From assembly GCA_022825135.1 (NCBI GenBank), contig JAJDYN010000016.1, positions 62,001-126,000 on the forward strand: 64,000 nt of DNA. The letters run 5' to 3'. Each line of letters opens with the position of its first letter. The stretch's first letter is position 1. The notes below the pieces were generated by a model, which made no database searches, had not been told where the DNA came from, and saw only the letters and a list, made by a program, of their open reading frames with translations. The position numbers and the translations under genes were made by a program. This document shows, piece after piece, positions 8,811-19,379 of the stretch. The DNA is from Gemmatimonadota bacterium (GTDB taxonomy: Bacteria; Gemmatimonadota; Gemmatimonadetes; Longimicrobiales; Gaopeijiaceae).

Positions 8811-10493
8811 TCAGGGCGATCCGGTGCCCGGCGAACCCTCTCCGGCGATGCCGCCTGCCGCCGGAACGGCGCTGTCCGCGAGCGACTCCTCGGCCGCAAC
8901 CAGATCGAACAGGTCCTGCTGCGACCGCGCGCGCGCCAGCAGCTCGACGGCGCGCGCCAGCGGCGGATCGGCGGTCATCAGGCGGAGGAATTCGCCTTCC
9001 CGACCCGCGCGCCTGCGGGCGATTTCCCGCTCCAGCTGGAACCGGAGATAGCGTTCCGCACGCTCCAGCACGGCAGCCTCGGCGTCGATCCCCCGCTCGG
9101 CAAGGTGCTGCCGGAAGCGGGCGAGGTCGGCGTCCCCGATCGCGGAGCCCGGAGGGAGGTCCGGCCGCTCCTGAATGTAGAGGACGGCGAACTCGAACAG
9201 GGCGTTGCTGAAGCCGCGCGCGTGCCGGTCCAGGCGAAGCACCGCCGCTTCCTCGGCGTCGGTCAGGGTATCGGGAAGGACATGAAGATCCGGAGTGATG
9301 CCGCCGCCGCCCAGGATGCGTCGTCCACCGAAAGAACGGTACGGCTGCCGGTCCTCGACGTCCGACCGCTGCACCCACTGCCCCGCCAGGGTCAGCACGA
9401 CGTCCTCGAAGGCCGATTCGTCGCGCACCCGGGCCTTCTGAATCGAGCGCCCCGACGGCGTGTACCAGCGCGCCGTCGTCAGCTTGAGCATGTTGCCCCC
9501 GCTCAGCCGGTAGAGCGTCTGCACCAAGCCCTTTCCGAACGAGGTCGCCCCCAGCACGAGGGCCCGGTCGTGATCCTGAAGCGCGCCGGCGACGATCTCC
9601 GACGCGCTCGCGCTGCGTCCGTCGATGAGAATCACCAGGGGAAGCCCCGGGAAGGATTCCCCCTGCCCGGTGCGCAGGACCGACGTCTGGCTCCTCGTGC
9701 GGCCACGCGTCTCCGCGACGGTCAGGTCCTCTTCGAGGAAGAGGTCGGCAAGCGCGACGCCCTGATCCAGCAACCCGCCCGGGTTTCCGCGCAGGTCCAG
9801 GATCATCCGGGTGGCCCCGTCCCCGATGAGGGCTTCGATGGCCCCCTCGAGTTCGTCGCGGGCGTTTTCGCTGAACACGCGCAGGGGAACGTATCCCACC
9901 CCGTCCTGGAAGAGGTGGGTGAACGGCACCGAGAGGATCTGAACCGTGGCTCGCTCCAGCGTGAACGGAATGGGCTCCTCGATTCCGGGACGCCCGATCC
10001 TGACATCCACTTCCGTGCCCGGCCTGCCCCGCAGCGACATGACCGCCCGGTCCGGATTCCAGCCCCGGGCCGACTCGCCTTCAACCTCGACGATGCGATC
10101 CCCGGCCCGGATGCCGGCCCGCTCCCCCGGGGTGCCCGGCAGGGCGCTCATCACCGTGATCCAGTCTCCCTGGCGCACGATCTCCAGCCCCACCCCGGCG
10201 TACTCCCCTTCGGTATTGATGCGGAGGTTGTCCCATTCGTAGGCACTCAGGAACTCCGTGTTGGGATCGTCGAGTTCCTCGATGACGGCGTCGATCGCGG
10301 TGCCGTAGAGTGCATTCAACTCGACCGGGTCCACGAAGTCCGCCGCCACCCGGTCGAGCACCTCTTCCAGGAGGCGCGCCTGGAAGTAGACGTTGCGATC
10401 CTGGGCGATGCCCTGCTGGAGGAACCAGCCGCCACACAGCAGGGCCGCTGCGAGAATGAGGCCCGGAGCGAGCAGGGAGCGGGAGAATCGCAT
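8811..10493 (-). CDS. S41 C-terminal processing peptidase with PDZ domain (CtpA/Prc-like)
   Basis: This is a periplasmic serine protease, 560 residues from the ATG at 10493. An N-terminal hydrophobic segment (about 8-25) serves as signal peptide or anchor, followed by a helical N-domain, a PDZ domain (about 98-180, with GVGLEI and AGIRAGDRIVEVEG), and the S41 catalytic core. The catalytic serine is Ser296 in SASASE and the lysine is Lys321 in SFGKG, the canonical 25-residue spacing. The C-terminal ~130 residues are an Arg/Glu-rich helical extension. A GTG nine bases upstream would also work, but the GGAG element suits the ATG. Its likely role is processing or turnover of periplasmic proteins. 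Confidence 0.92.
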   Translation of the reverse strand: MRFSRSLLAPGLILAAALLCGGWFLQQGIAQDRNVYFQARLLEEVLDRVAADFVDPVELNALYGTAIDAVIEELDDPNTEFLSAYEWDNLRINTEGEYAGVGLEIVRQGDWITVMSALPGTPGERAGIRAGDRIVEVEGESARGWNPDRAVMSLRGRPGTEVDVRIGRPGIEEPIPFTLERATVQILSVPFTHLFQDGVGYVPLRVFSENARDELEGAIEALIGDGATRMILDLRGNPGGLLDQGVALADLFLEEDLTVAETRGRTRSQTSVLRTGQGESFPGLPLVILIDGRSASASEIVAGALQDHDRALVLGATSFGKGLVQTLYRLSGGNMLKLTTARWYTPSGRSIQKARVRDESAFEDVVLTLAGQWVQRSDVEDRQPYRSFGGRRILGGGGITPDLHVLPDTLTDAEEAAVLRLDRHARGFSNALFEFAVLYIQERPDLPPGSAIGDADLARFRQHLAERGIDAEAAVLERAERYLRFQLEREIARRRAGREGEFLRLMTADPPLARAVELLARARSQQDLFDLVAAEESLADSAVPAAGGIAGEGSPGTGSP

Positions 10494-10528
10494 GGGTTTC
10501 ACGACTCCGCTGAAGGCGGGTTTCGACC

Positions 10529-10612
10529 TTCCCGCGTGGCTGGTTCACGCGTGGGAACCGGAGTTCCCCGCGTCGGGTCTCCGTATGGGACGGAACCGGG
10601 CGCTGTCCGGTT
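10529..10612. repeat. Two inverted repeats in the ctpA upstream region
   Basis: The 167-bp gap between the class V aminotransferase and ctpA contains two dyads. One is at 10529-10557 (TTCCC-GCGTG / CACGC-GT-GGGAA, with a two-base bulge). The other is at 10594-10612 (AACCGG, 7-nt loop, CCGGTT). They could be an operator, an attenuator or a terminator for the upstream gene. No clear -35/-10 pair was found between them. Confidence 0.4.
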
Positions 10613-10660
10613 GCTAACCCCGCCCGCGCCGAAGGTTTCCGGACCGGCGCGTGTGCCACG

Positions 10661-11839
10661 TCACCGGCCCCGGATCCAGGCGTGGGCGCTGGCCAGGACG
10701 CGCTCCACGTCCGTGTCATCGTTGTAGACGCCCACCGAAAAGCGCAACATGCCGCTGCGGATGGCGAGCCGTACGCCATCGGCGTTCAGCCGCGCATGGA
10801 GTGCGTTCATCGCGGGATCGTCCGCCGTGTAGTGGCGCCCGCCGCCGCTCGTGCCCACCGTCACGATGTGCGCCCGGCGAGGCGACGACGCCCCTCCCAC
10901 CACGGGCAGTCCGAGCTCGGCGAAGCCCGCGGCCAGCCGCCCCGCCACGCGGCAGACATGCGCCTCGACGGCCTCGACCGTCCAACGGCGGATCAGTCCG
11001 AGCGCCGCGCGCGCCGCCACCGCGCCCAGGTAGTTGTAGTTGCCGACATCGAAGCGCATGGCGCCCGGGCGATAGCGAAGCTCGTCGGCGGAGAAGGCGG
11101 TCTCGTGGGCGCCGTCCAGCTCGATGCCGTAGCGGGCCACGTGACCCGGGATCAGCTCGTCGGCCACCTCCCGGCGCACGTACAGAAACCCGAACCCATA
11201 AAGCGACAGCAGGCACTTCTGGGTCGCCACCGCGAGGGCGTCGATCCCCGGGCGGCGCACGTCCGTGACCGCCGCCCCCACCGACTGGGCCGCGTCGACC
11301 AGAGTGAGCGCCCCCACCCCCCGCGCCGCCGCCGCGATCGCCGCCAGATCGGTGACGAAACCGGGCGCGAAGGAAATGCTCGGCACGGTCACCAGGCGCG
11401 TGCGGCCGTCCATGGCCGCGACCATCGCCTCCACCGGCACCTCCCCGTCCGCCGGCGGCACCGGGCGCACCTCCACCCCCCTCGTGCGGCGCAGGTTGTA
11501 CCACAGGTAGATGTTGTTGGGATGCTCCAGTTCGGGGCAGAAGACCACATTGTCCCCGGCCCGCCAGGGCAGGCTGGCGGCGAAAAGATTGAGCCCGTCG
11601 GAGACGTTCTTGGTGATCGCGATCCCCTCGGGCTCGGCCCCGATCAGGGCGGCGAAGCCGGACCGGGCCTCCTCGACCACCGCCCGCAGTTCGTCCTTGT
11701 CGCCCCCCTCGCGCATGCGCGTTTCCAGGTGGGCGGCGGCGGCGTCCCGCACCGGTTCCGCGAGCAGGCAACGGGCGGCGATGTCGAAGTAGGCCCGGCG
11801 TTCCGCGCCCGGAAAGAGCGCGCGCACCCCGGGGTTCAA
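10661..11839 (-). CDS. Class V aminotransferase-fold PLP enzyme (cysteine desulfurase / isopenicillin-N-epimerase-like)
   Basis: This is a fold-type I PLP enzyme, 392 residues. Visible features: EHPNNIYLW at 105-113 (the EHPSN-like substrate loop of the class), Asp182 and Gln185 in VDAAQSVGA (cofactor nitrogen and phenolic oxygen contacts), and the Schiff-base lysine Lys208 in ATQKCLLS. The region where a group II desulfurase would carry its catalytic cysteine is not obvious, so a desulfurase call is not justified; epimerase or lyase activity is equally possible. The TTG at 11839 overlaps the symporter stop in a TTGA arrangement; a GTG at 11827 is the alternative. Coupling to an amino-acid/dicarboxylate symporter suggests that it acts on an imported substrate (inference). 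Confidence 0.8.
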   Translation of the reverse strand: MNPGVRALFPGAERRAYFDIAARCLLAEPVRDAAAAHLETRMREGGDKDELRAVVEEARSGFAALIGAEPEGIAITKNVSDGLNLFAASLPWRAGDNVVFCPELEHPNNIYLWYNLRRTRGVEVRPVPPADGEVPVEAMVAAMDGRTRLVTVPSISFAPGFVTDLAAIAAAARGVGALTLVDAAQSVGAAVTDVRRPGIDALAVATQKCLLSLYGFGFLYVRREVADELIPGHVARYGIELDGAHETAFSADELRYRPGAMRFDVGNYNYLGAVAARAALGLIRRWTVEAVEAHVCRVAGRLAAGFAELGLPVVGGASSPRRAHIVTVGTSGGGRHYTADDPAMNALHARLNADGVRLAIRSGMLRFSVGVYNDDTDVERVLASAHAWIRGR

Positions 11840-13074
11840 GAACCCGCCCCGGAAACCGCGGGCCTGGCCCCGCCCGCGTCCCGACCCGCCACCAGCGCCG
11901 TCCCGACCATGTCCCCCATGATGTTCAACGTCGTGTTCCCCATGTCGACCAGCCGGTAAATGCCGCCCACCATGGCGGCGATCTCGATCGGCAGGTTGAA
12001 TGCCTGCACGTAGACCAGAGCCACGACGAAACCACCGCCCGGAATCCCGCCCGAGCCCTGCGAGAGCAGGAGCCCGATCGGCAGGATGGCGAGCAGCGCC
12101 TCCGGCCCGAACTCCACCCCCGCCGCCTGGGCGGTGAAGACCAGCACCGCGCCGAGCATGACCGCGGTGCCGTCCTTGTTGAGTTGCGCCCCAAGCGGCA
12201 AGGTGAAGCTGTAGATCCGGCGCGGCAGGCTCAGCATTTCCGCCTTCTCCAGCCCGACGGAGAGCGAGGCCAGGCTGGAGGAGGTCGCCGCCGTGGTCGC
12301 CCAGAGCGGACCGGTCTCGCTCAGGAAACGCCGGGGACGCTGTGCTGTCAGGAAGCGGAGCACGAGCATGTACCCGCAGAAGAGCAACGCCTGCGCGCCC
12401 CACACGCCCGTCAGGAAGCGCGCCAGCCCGCCGAGCAGCTCCGCGCCGTAGCGGCCGGCGGTCACCGCCATCAGCGCGCCGATCCCCAGCGGCGCCAGCA
12501 CCAGCACCAGGTCCACCAGGCGGCGAAACAGGTCGGCCAGGTCGCGGTAGGCCGCCTCCAGCCGCGCGCGCGCCCCGCCCCCGAGCATCAGGGTGGCCAC
12601 CCCGATCGCGAGCGAAGCCACCACCACCTGCACGATGTTCCCCTCCGCGAAGGCCTGGAAGAGGTTCACCGGGATCATGTCCAGCAGGACGTCCGCGAGC
12701 GAGGGGACCGCGCCCACCGCCTCGTCCACCGGAGCGGTCAGCTCCATCCCGGCGCCGGGCTGCAGGAGCGCCATCGCCCCCATCCCCGCGCACAGCGCCA
12801 CCAGGTCCGTGGCGACGAACCACGCCAGGATCCTCGCGGCCAGCCGCCCGAACGCGCGCACGCCCGAATGGGCCGCCAGCCCGGCCAGCAGGTTGAAGCA
12901 GACCAGCGGCACCGCCGCCAGCACCAGCAGCCGGATGAAGAGGTCGCCGACCGGCTGGAGCACGGCCGCCCGCTCGCCCAGGATGGCGCCGACGACGATC
13001 CCCACCGCCATGCCGGCGAAGATGCGCGCGCCGGGTCCGAACCGGCGGCGTCCCGCTTCCGGCGGCCGACTCAT
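11836..13074 (-). CDS. Dicarboxylate/amino acid:cation symporter (DAACS family)
   Basis: This is an inner-membrane sodium- or proton-coupled carrier of the GltP/DctA family, 412 residues with about eight transmembrane helices and two re-entrant hairpins. Hairpin 1 carries the serine-rich TTAATSSSLASLS, helix 7 carries NKDGTAVMLG (family motif NMDGT, with Lys for Met), and hairpin 2 has SQGSGGIPGGG, followed by RLVDMGNTTLNIMGDMVGT. I chose the ATG at 13074; a TTG at 13122 would overlap the upstream lipoprotein gene by 14 bp. The substrate may be glutamate, aspartate or a C4-dicarboxylate and cannot be fixed from sequence. The downstream aminotransferase overlaps its stop codon. Confidence 0.9.
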   Translation of the reverse strand: MSRPPEAGRRRFGPGARIFAGMAVGIVVGAILGERAAVLQPVGDLFIRLLVLAAVPLVCFNLLAGLAAHSGVRAFGRLAARILAWFVATDLVALCAGMGAMALLQPGAGMELTAPVDEAVGAVPSLADVLLDMIPVNLFQAFAEGNIVQVVVASLAIGVATLMLGGGARARLEAAYRDLADLFRRLVDLVLVLAPLGIGALMAVTAGRYGAELLGGLARFLTGVWGAQALLFCGYMLVLRFLTAQRPRRFLSETGPLWATTAATSSSLASLSVGLEKAEMLSLPRRIYSFTLPLGAQLNKDGTAVMLGAVLVFTAQAAGVEFGPEALLAILPIGLLLSQGSGGIPGGGFVVALVYVQAFNLPIEIAAMVGGIYRLVDMGNTTLNIMGDMVGTALVAGRDAGGARPAVSGAGS

Positions 13075-13108
13075 GGCCTGTGAACCCGGCGTCCCCGGCC
13101 CCTCGGTT

Positions 13109-14722
13109 TCAGGATTCGGCAAGCGCCAGCGCCCGGTCGAGCAGGATCCCGTAGTAGTCGGCCACGTTGCCCGCCGTGAGCGGAATCCACTCGTCGACCT
13201 CCACCGGGTTGCCTTCGAGGATCTCGCCGTTGGGCCGCAGCGTGTGGCCGATGTTCCACATGAAGCCGACCAGCGGCTCTCCGCCGGGATCGAGAGTCAG
13301 CGTCTCCTCCCACTCCCAGGTGTTGGAGTAGCCCCCGGGCGGCATCCCCACCACCGGTCCCAGCCCGTTGTCGGAGATGATGGAAACGAACTGGTCCAGG
13401 TGCGACCCCCCGCTCGGACCCGAGATGATCGCGATGGGCCCGCGGAAGTGGACCGGCGCGGGTTCGAGGATCCCGTCCGAGTCGCGCGGAGCGTGCGCGC
13501 TCTTGAACGGCACCGAGTTGGAATACGCGTCGCCGCGCGCCAGAGCGGGCGCCACGTCGCTCTCCAGCCAGTCGAGCAGCCAGGTGCCGTCGTCGATGAC
13601 CTCCGGAACCCCCGAGTCCATCGCGCCGCGGTCGGCGGCTTCGGCCCGCTTCTCGTCGATGAAGGGCTGGATGACGTCGCTCAGGCGCAGGTTGCCGAAG
13701 GTGGTCCTGAAGGGGCGCGGCTGCAGGCGCTGCATGGCGTAGGGTCCCAGCGAGCCGCCGCGGCTGCGGGTGACGTCCATCACCAGGGTGTGGTCGAGGA
13801 GATCGTTGGCGGCCGCGTAGTCGACCAGGCGGTCGACATCCGGGACCATCGTCTCCCGGAACCCGTACCACACCAGAACCACGTGTCCGGCCGGGGCCAC
13901 GGGCACCAGGAAGTCGTAGGTGGGGGTGCTGAGCACGTTGCGCGTGCCCGGATAGCGGGGCTCGGAGAGGCCGGACCACACCAGGTCGCCGGGTTCGTGC
14001 CAGGGGAACCGGTACTCCGCCTCGGCCCCGCCCCCGCCGGCCACCACCAGCGTGAGCTCCTCCGGGCGCAGCGCGGGCGGGAAGATGGCGCTGGAGACGG
14101 TCATCGCCTCGGCCAGCTTCCAGCGCAGGCCGGCCTCGGTGGAGTGGGGCACGTAGACCGCGGCCGCCTCGTGCCACGCCTCCACCGGCATGCCGTTCAC
14201 CGCGAGCACCCGGCTGCCGACGGGTGGCCCGTCGACTCCTTCCGCGACCTCCCCCACGAAGTAGACCAGCTCCCCGCTCCCGTGGTCGGGGAACACCCTG
14301 ACGCCCGCCCGGCGGGGCTCGGGGGCGGTTCTCCCGCGGATCTCCAACCCCGCGCTGTCGGGCAGCTCCAGGCCTCCGGGCACCAGGATGACATCCAGGT
14401 GGCGGTCGCGGCGGGCGGCGCTCAGAGCCGCCAGCGCGTAGTAGAGGTCCTCCTCGGTGTCGGCCGCGACGACGCGGTCGCGCAGAGCGCGCATCGCCTC
14501 GAGCGGATCCAGCCCCAGCGACTCGTTCTTCACGGGCGAGAAGGCCTCCCGGGCCTCGGTGCGGGCGAGGATGCTCTCGAACAGGGTGGCGCGCATGCTC
14601 TCGTCCCCGACGCGCCGCGAAGCGAATCCGGAGCCCTCCGGATCCGGCTCGACACAGCCGGCGGCGAGGATCGCGGCCAGCGACAGCGCGCCCGTCGACG
14701 GAATGTGTGGGAAGGTCCTCAT
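13109..14722 (-). CDS. S41-like lipoprotein, probable peptidase homologue lacking the catalytic lysine
   Basis: The 537-residue product begins with a lipoprotein signal ending in LAAGC (Cys23), so it should be membrane-anchored in the periplasm. The C-terminal third aligns by eye with S41 peptidases: GPIAIISGPSGGSHLDQFVSII places Ser440 at the nucleophile position. In the neighbouring ctpA the lysine lies 25 residues after the serine; here that place holds Tyr465 (PPGGY). The middle region (about 150-230) resembles a degenerate PDZ domain (GSRVLAVNGMPVEAWHE). It could be a tricorn/IRBP-type S41 member using another base, or an inactive homologue. It is followed after 34 bp by the symporter gene. 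The exact role is unknown. Confidence 0.65.
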   Translation of the reverse strand: MRTFPHIPSTGALSLAAILAAGCVEPDPEGSGFASRRVGDESMRATLFESILARTEAREAFSPVKNESLGLDPLEAMRALRDRVVAADTEEDLYYALAALSAARRDRHLDVILVPGGLELPDSAGLEIRGRTAPEPRRAGVRVFPDHGSGELVYFVGEVAEGVDGPPVGSRVLAVNGMPVEAWHEAAAVYVPHSTEAGLRWKLAEAMTVSSAIFPPALRPEELTLVVAGGGGAEAEYRFPWHEPGDLVWSGLSEPRYPGTRNVLSTPTYDFLVPVAPAGHVVLVWYGFRETMVPDVDRLVDYAAANDLLDHTLVMDVTRSRGGSLGPYAMQRLQPRPFRTTFGNLRLSDVIQPFIDEKRAEAADRGAMDSGVPEVIDDGTWLLDWLESDVAPALARGDAYSNSVPFKSAHAPRDSDGILEPAPVHFRGPIAIISGPSGGSHLDQFVSIISDNGLGPVVGMPPGGYSNTWEWEETLTLDPGGEPLVGFMWNIGHTLRPNGEILEGNPVEVDEWIPLTAGNVADYYGILLDRALALAES

Positions 14723-14735
14723 ATGTCTCTCCGAT

Positions 14736-15383
14736 TCAATTCCCGCGGGGACCGAACACGTCGGGCAGGCGCCGCCTCAGACAGCCGAGAAGCCGCTCCT
14801 GCACGCGCAGGGGCGAACCCAGGCCGCTGACCAGTTCCACGCGCTCCCCGGCCCCGGCCAGCTCAAGATACCCGTCTCGCACCGCGCGCAGAAAGTCGGC
14901 CCCCGCGCCCTCGATGCGGTCCGCGCTTCCTCCCGCGGCCCGGCGCCGGGCCACGCCCTCCTCCACCGGCACGTCGAGCACCAGGTACAGATCCGGGCGC
15001 AGATCCCCGGTCGCGACCTCCATCGCCGCCCTCACCTGCGCGAGATCCAGCCCGCGGCCGTATCCCTGGTAGGCCAGCGTGGAGAGGTCGAAGCGATCCG
15101 CCACGACCACTTCGCCGCGGGCCAGCGCCGGGCGCACCACCTCGCGCACGAACGCGGCGCGCGCCGCCAGGATCAGCAGCAGCTCCGACTCGGCGGGCAT
15201 CTCCAGATCCGTCCTCCCCAGCACGACCTCGCGAATGGCCTCGCCCACCCCGGTGGATCCCGGCTCGCGCGCCAGCGTGCAGGACACGCCCCGGTCCCGC
15301 AGCCACTGGGCCAGGAGCGCCGCCTGCGTGGACTTGCCCGCGCCCTCGCCGCCCTCCAGCACGACGAAGCATCCCTTCCTCAC
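14736..15383 (-). CDS. tmk: Thymidylate kinase
   Basis: Thymidylate kinase phosphorylates dTMP to dTDP in the cytosol for dTTP synthesis. The product of 215 residues has the P-loop GGEGAGKS at 11-18, the DR(F/Y) motif in VVVADRFDLSTLAYQG, and a C-terminal lid with paired arginines (RRRAAGGSADRIE). The GTG at 15383 has a GGGAG Shine-Dalgarno eight bases upstream and gives the normal family N-terminus; an earlier GTG at 15404 lacks a ribosome-binding site. It is separated from the upstream inositol phosphate synthase gene by 84 bp that holds a palindromic element. Confidence 0.94.
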   Translation of the reverse strand: MRKGCFVVLEGGEGAGKSTQAALLAQWLRDRGVSCTLAREPGSTGVGEAIREVVLGRTDLEMPAESELLLILAARAAFVREVVRPALARGEVVVADRFDLSTLAYQGYGRGLDLAQVRAAMEVATGDLRPDLYLVLDVPVEEGVARRRAAGGSADRIEGAGADFLRAVRDGYLELAGAGERVELVSGLGSPLRVQERLLGCLRRRLPDVFGPRGN

Positions 15384-15406
15384 CAGGCGATCTCCCGGAT
15401 GCACTC

Positions 15407-15430
15407 CACTACCGGTAGTGGGTGACCCAC
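15407..15430. repeat. Overlapping palindromes between ino1 and tmk
   Basis: There is a perfect 14-bp palindrome CACTACCGGTAGTG (15407-15420), immediately overlapped by GTGGGT-G-ACCCAC (15418-15430). A further GGTAGTGG half-site lies just beyond. They sit between the ino1 stop and the tmk start and may be a transcription-factor operator or an RNA hairpin. No T-tract follows. Confidence 0.5.
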
Positions 15431-15467
15431 GACAGGTAGTGGCGTCCGGCTTCCCGCGCGTAGCCCG

Positions 15468-16784
<1,317 letters not shown>

Positions 16785-16824
16785 TGATCGAGTCCCCCGC
16801 CTGGGGTGAGCGTCGCCTTCCCTT

Positions 16825-16842
16825 CCGGCCGCACCCGGCCGG
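16825..16842 (-). terminator. Hairpin after ylbF, candidate terminator
   Basis: A perfect 7-bp GC stem (CCGGCCG/CGGCCGG) with a 4-nt loop begins three bases after the ylbF stop. The sequence after it on the transcript is AAGGGAAGG, not a U-tract, so it is only a candidate terminator or processing site before ino1. Confidence 0.35.
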
Positions 16843-16845
16843 CGG

Positions 16846-17205
16846 TCAGGAACTGATGATGATGCGCGATTTCGCGCCCTCCTCGATGGCCTTCGAGATG
16901 CCCTCGTTCACACGGCCCAGCACCCGGTCGAAGTTGGCCTGGGCCGCGACCAGCCCCTGGTACGCCGGGCTCGCCTGCAGGCGCCCGAAGGTTCTTTCGT
17001 ATTCCTCGGCCACTTCCGGCGCGGGCTCCTCGCCGGCCTGTACGTTCCGGGCCACGCTCTCCTCCAGCTTCGTGAGCTCGTTTCGCAGGATGACCAGTTC
17101 GCGGTCCTCATCCGCGCGCCTCGCGGCGCGCTGCAGGTCCTGATACTGCGGCGTCCGGCCCAGGGCCAGACCCAGTTCGCGGGCCATCTCCTCGATCGCG
17201 GCCAT
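16846..17205 (-). CDS. YlbF/YmcA family protein
   Basis: This is a small (119-residue), entirely helical, highly charged protein matching the YlbF family: MAAIEEMARELGLALGRTPQYQDLQRAARR at the N-terminus and a long EYERTFGRLQASPAYQGLVAAQANFDRVLGRVNEGI helix. In Bacillus, YlbF, YmcA and YaaT form a complex that affects RNase Y and competence/sporulation control; whether that applies in a diderm lineage is unknown. It follows prmC by 11 bp, so it is probably in the prfA-prmC operon, and ends just before a GC hairpin. Confidence 0.8.
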   Translation of the reverse strand: MAAIEEMARELGLALGRTPQYQDLQRAARRADEDRELVILRNELTKLEESVARNVQAGEEPAPEVAEEYERTFGRLQASPAYQGLVAAQANFDRVLGRVNEGISKAIEEGAKSRIIISS

Positions 17206-17216
17206 TCAGCCTCCCG

Positions 17217-18142
17217 TTATCGGTCCTCGTTCCGGTGCCGGTGCGCCAGCACGATGCGCTCGCGGCCCGCCAGGTCGGGGATGACGCGCACCCGGGCGAA
17301 GGCGCCCGTGCTCTCGATGCGGCACACCGCCGAAGCCGCCTGATCGGCGCCCACCTCCAGCGCGAGCAGTCCCGCGGGCGCCAGATGACGCGGTGCGCCG
17401 GCGATCAGCGGTTCCAGCACCTGCATGCCGTCGGCACCCGCGTCCAGCGCCCGCCGGGGTTCCCAGTCCCTCACCTCCGGCTCCAGGCCCTCCAGCTCGG
17501 CGCTGGGAATGTAGGGAGGGTTCGACACGATCACGTCGAAGCGCTCGTCGCGTCCCAGGGGCTCGTACAGCGATCCCGCCCTGAACTCCAGCGGAGCCCC
17601 GTCATGGTATTGCCCATGGTTGAGGGAAGCCACCTCTAGCGCGTCCCGGCTTATGTCGGTGGCCACGATGCCGGCGAAGTCGCCTTCGGTGGCGAGCGCC
17701 AGGGCAAGGGCGCCGCAGCCGGTCCCCAGGTCGAGCGCCCGGAGGCCGGCGGCGGCGCGGCCCGCGGCCCACGCCAGCACCTCTTCCGCGAGCAGTTCCG
17801 TTTCCGGACGAGGAACGAGCACCCGCCGGTCCACGGCGAGGTCCAGTTGCCGGAAGGCCGCCGTGCCGAGGATGTACTGGAGCGGCTCCCGGCGCGCGCG
17901 GCGCAGGAGACGCGGCTTGAAGGCGGCGAGCTCGGATGCCGCGAGCGGCCGGTCATGCTGCAGGTAGAGTTCGAGGCGCGGCACCCCGAGCGTGTCGGCC
18001 AGCAGGTGTTCGGCGTCCAGCCGCGCGCCGGGCGCCCCCTTCTCGTCGAGGTAGTGCGCGCTCCAGAGCACCAGGTTCAGGACGGTCCACGGTTCTTCCC
18101 TTCCGGGTACGCGACCGGAGGGCCGCTCGAGCGAGAGCGTGC

Positions 18143-18146
<4 letters not shown>
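17217..18146 (-). CDS. prmC: Peptide chain release factor glutamine methyltransferase PrmC (HemK)
   Basis: PrmC methylates the glutamine of the GGQ motif in release factors. The 309-residue product has an N-terminal helical bundle, an intervening [17 protein letters not shown] motif at about 86-101, the SAM loop [13 protein letters not shown] near 137-149 and the NPPYIP active site at 209-214. The GTG at 18146 overlaps the prfA stop as GTGA, coupling its synthesis to its own substrate RF1. The first ~20 residues are not typical and may reflect an over-long start. Confidence 0.95.
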
Positions 18147-19258
<1,112 letters not shown>

Positions 19259-19298
19259 GCGCAGCGATGGCCGGGTCGTGCTTCGGGATGAGTCGGGG

Positions 19299-19337
19299 CC
19301 CGGCCGGGTCGCCGGGAGCGACGCTCGGCCGGCCGGG
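19299..19337 (-). promoter_or_regulatory. Long GC stem-loop in the prfA 5' leader
   Basis: A 9-bp perfect stem (19299-19307 with 19329-19337, CCCGGCCGG/CCGGCCGGG) encloses 21 nt that themselves contain GAGC/GCTC. It lies between the proposed prfA promoter and its start codon and could control elongation or translation. This is inference from dyad symmetry only. Confidence 0.45.
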
Positions 19338-19350
19338 ACCGGGAGCCCGT

Positions 19351-19379
19351 AGTATAGATTTGGCCCGAGGGGCGTTCAA
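19351..19379 (-). promoter_or_regulatory. Predicted sigma-70-type promoter for prfA-prmC-ylbF
   Basis: On the minus strand, TTGAAC (19374-19379) and TATACT (19351-19356) are separated by exactly 17 nt. The -35 box overlaps the lnt stop codon (19376-19378). Initiation would be expected near 19344, giving a leader of about 86 nt to prfA. Confidence 0.6.
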
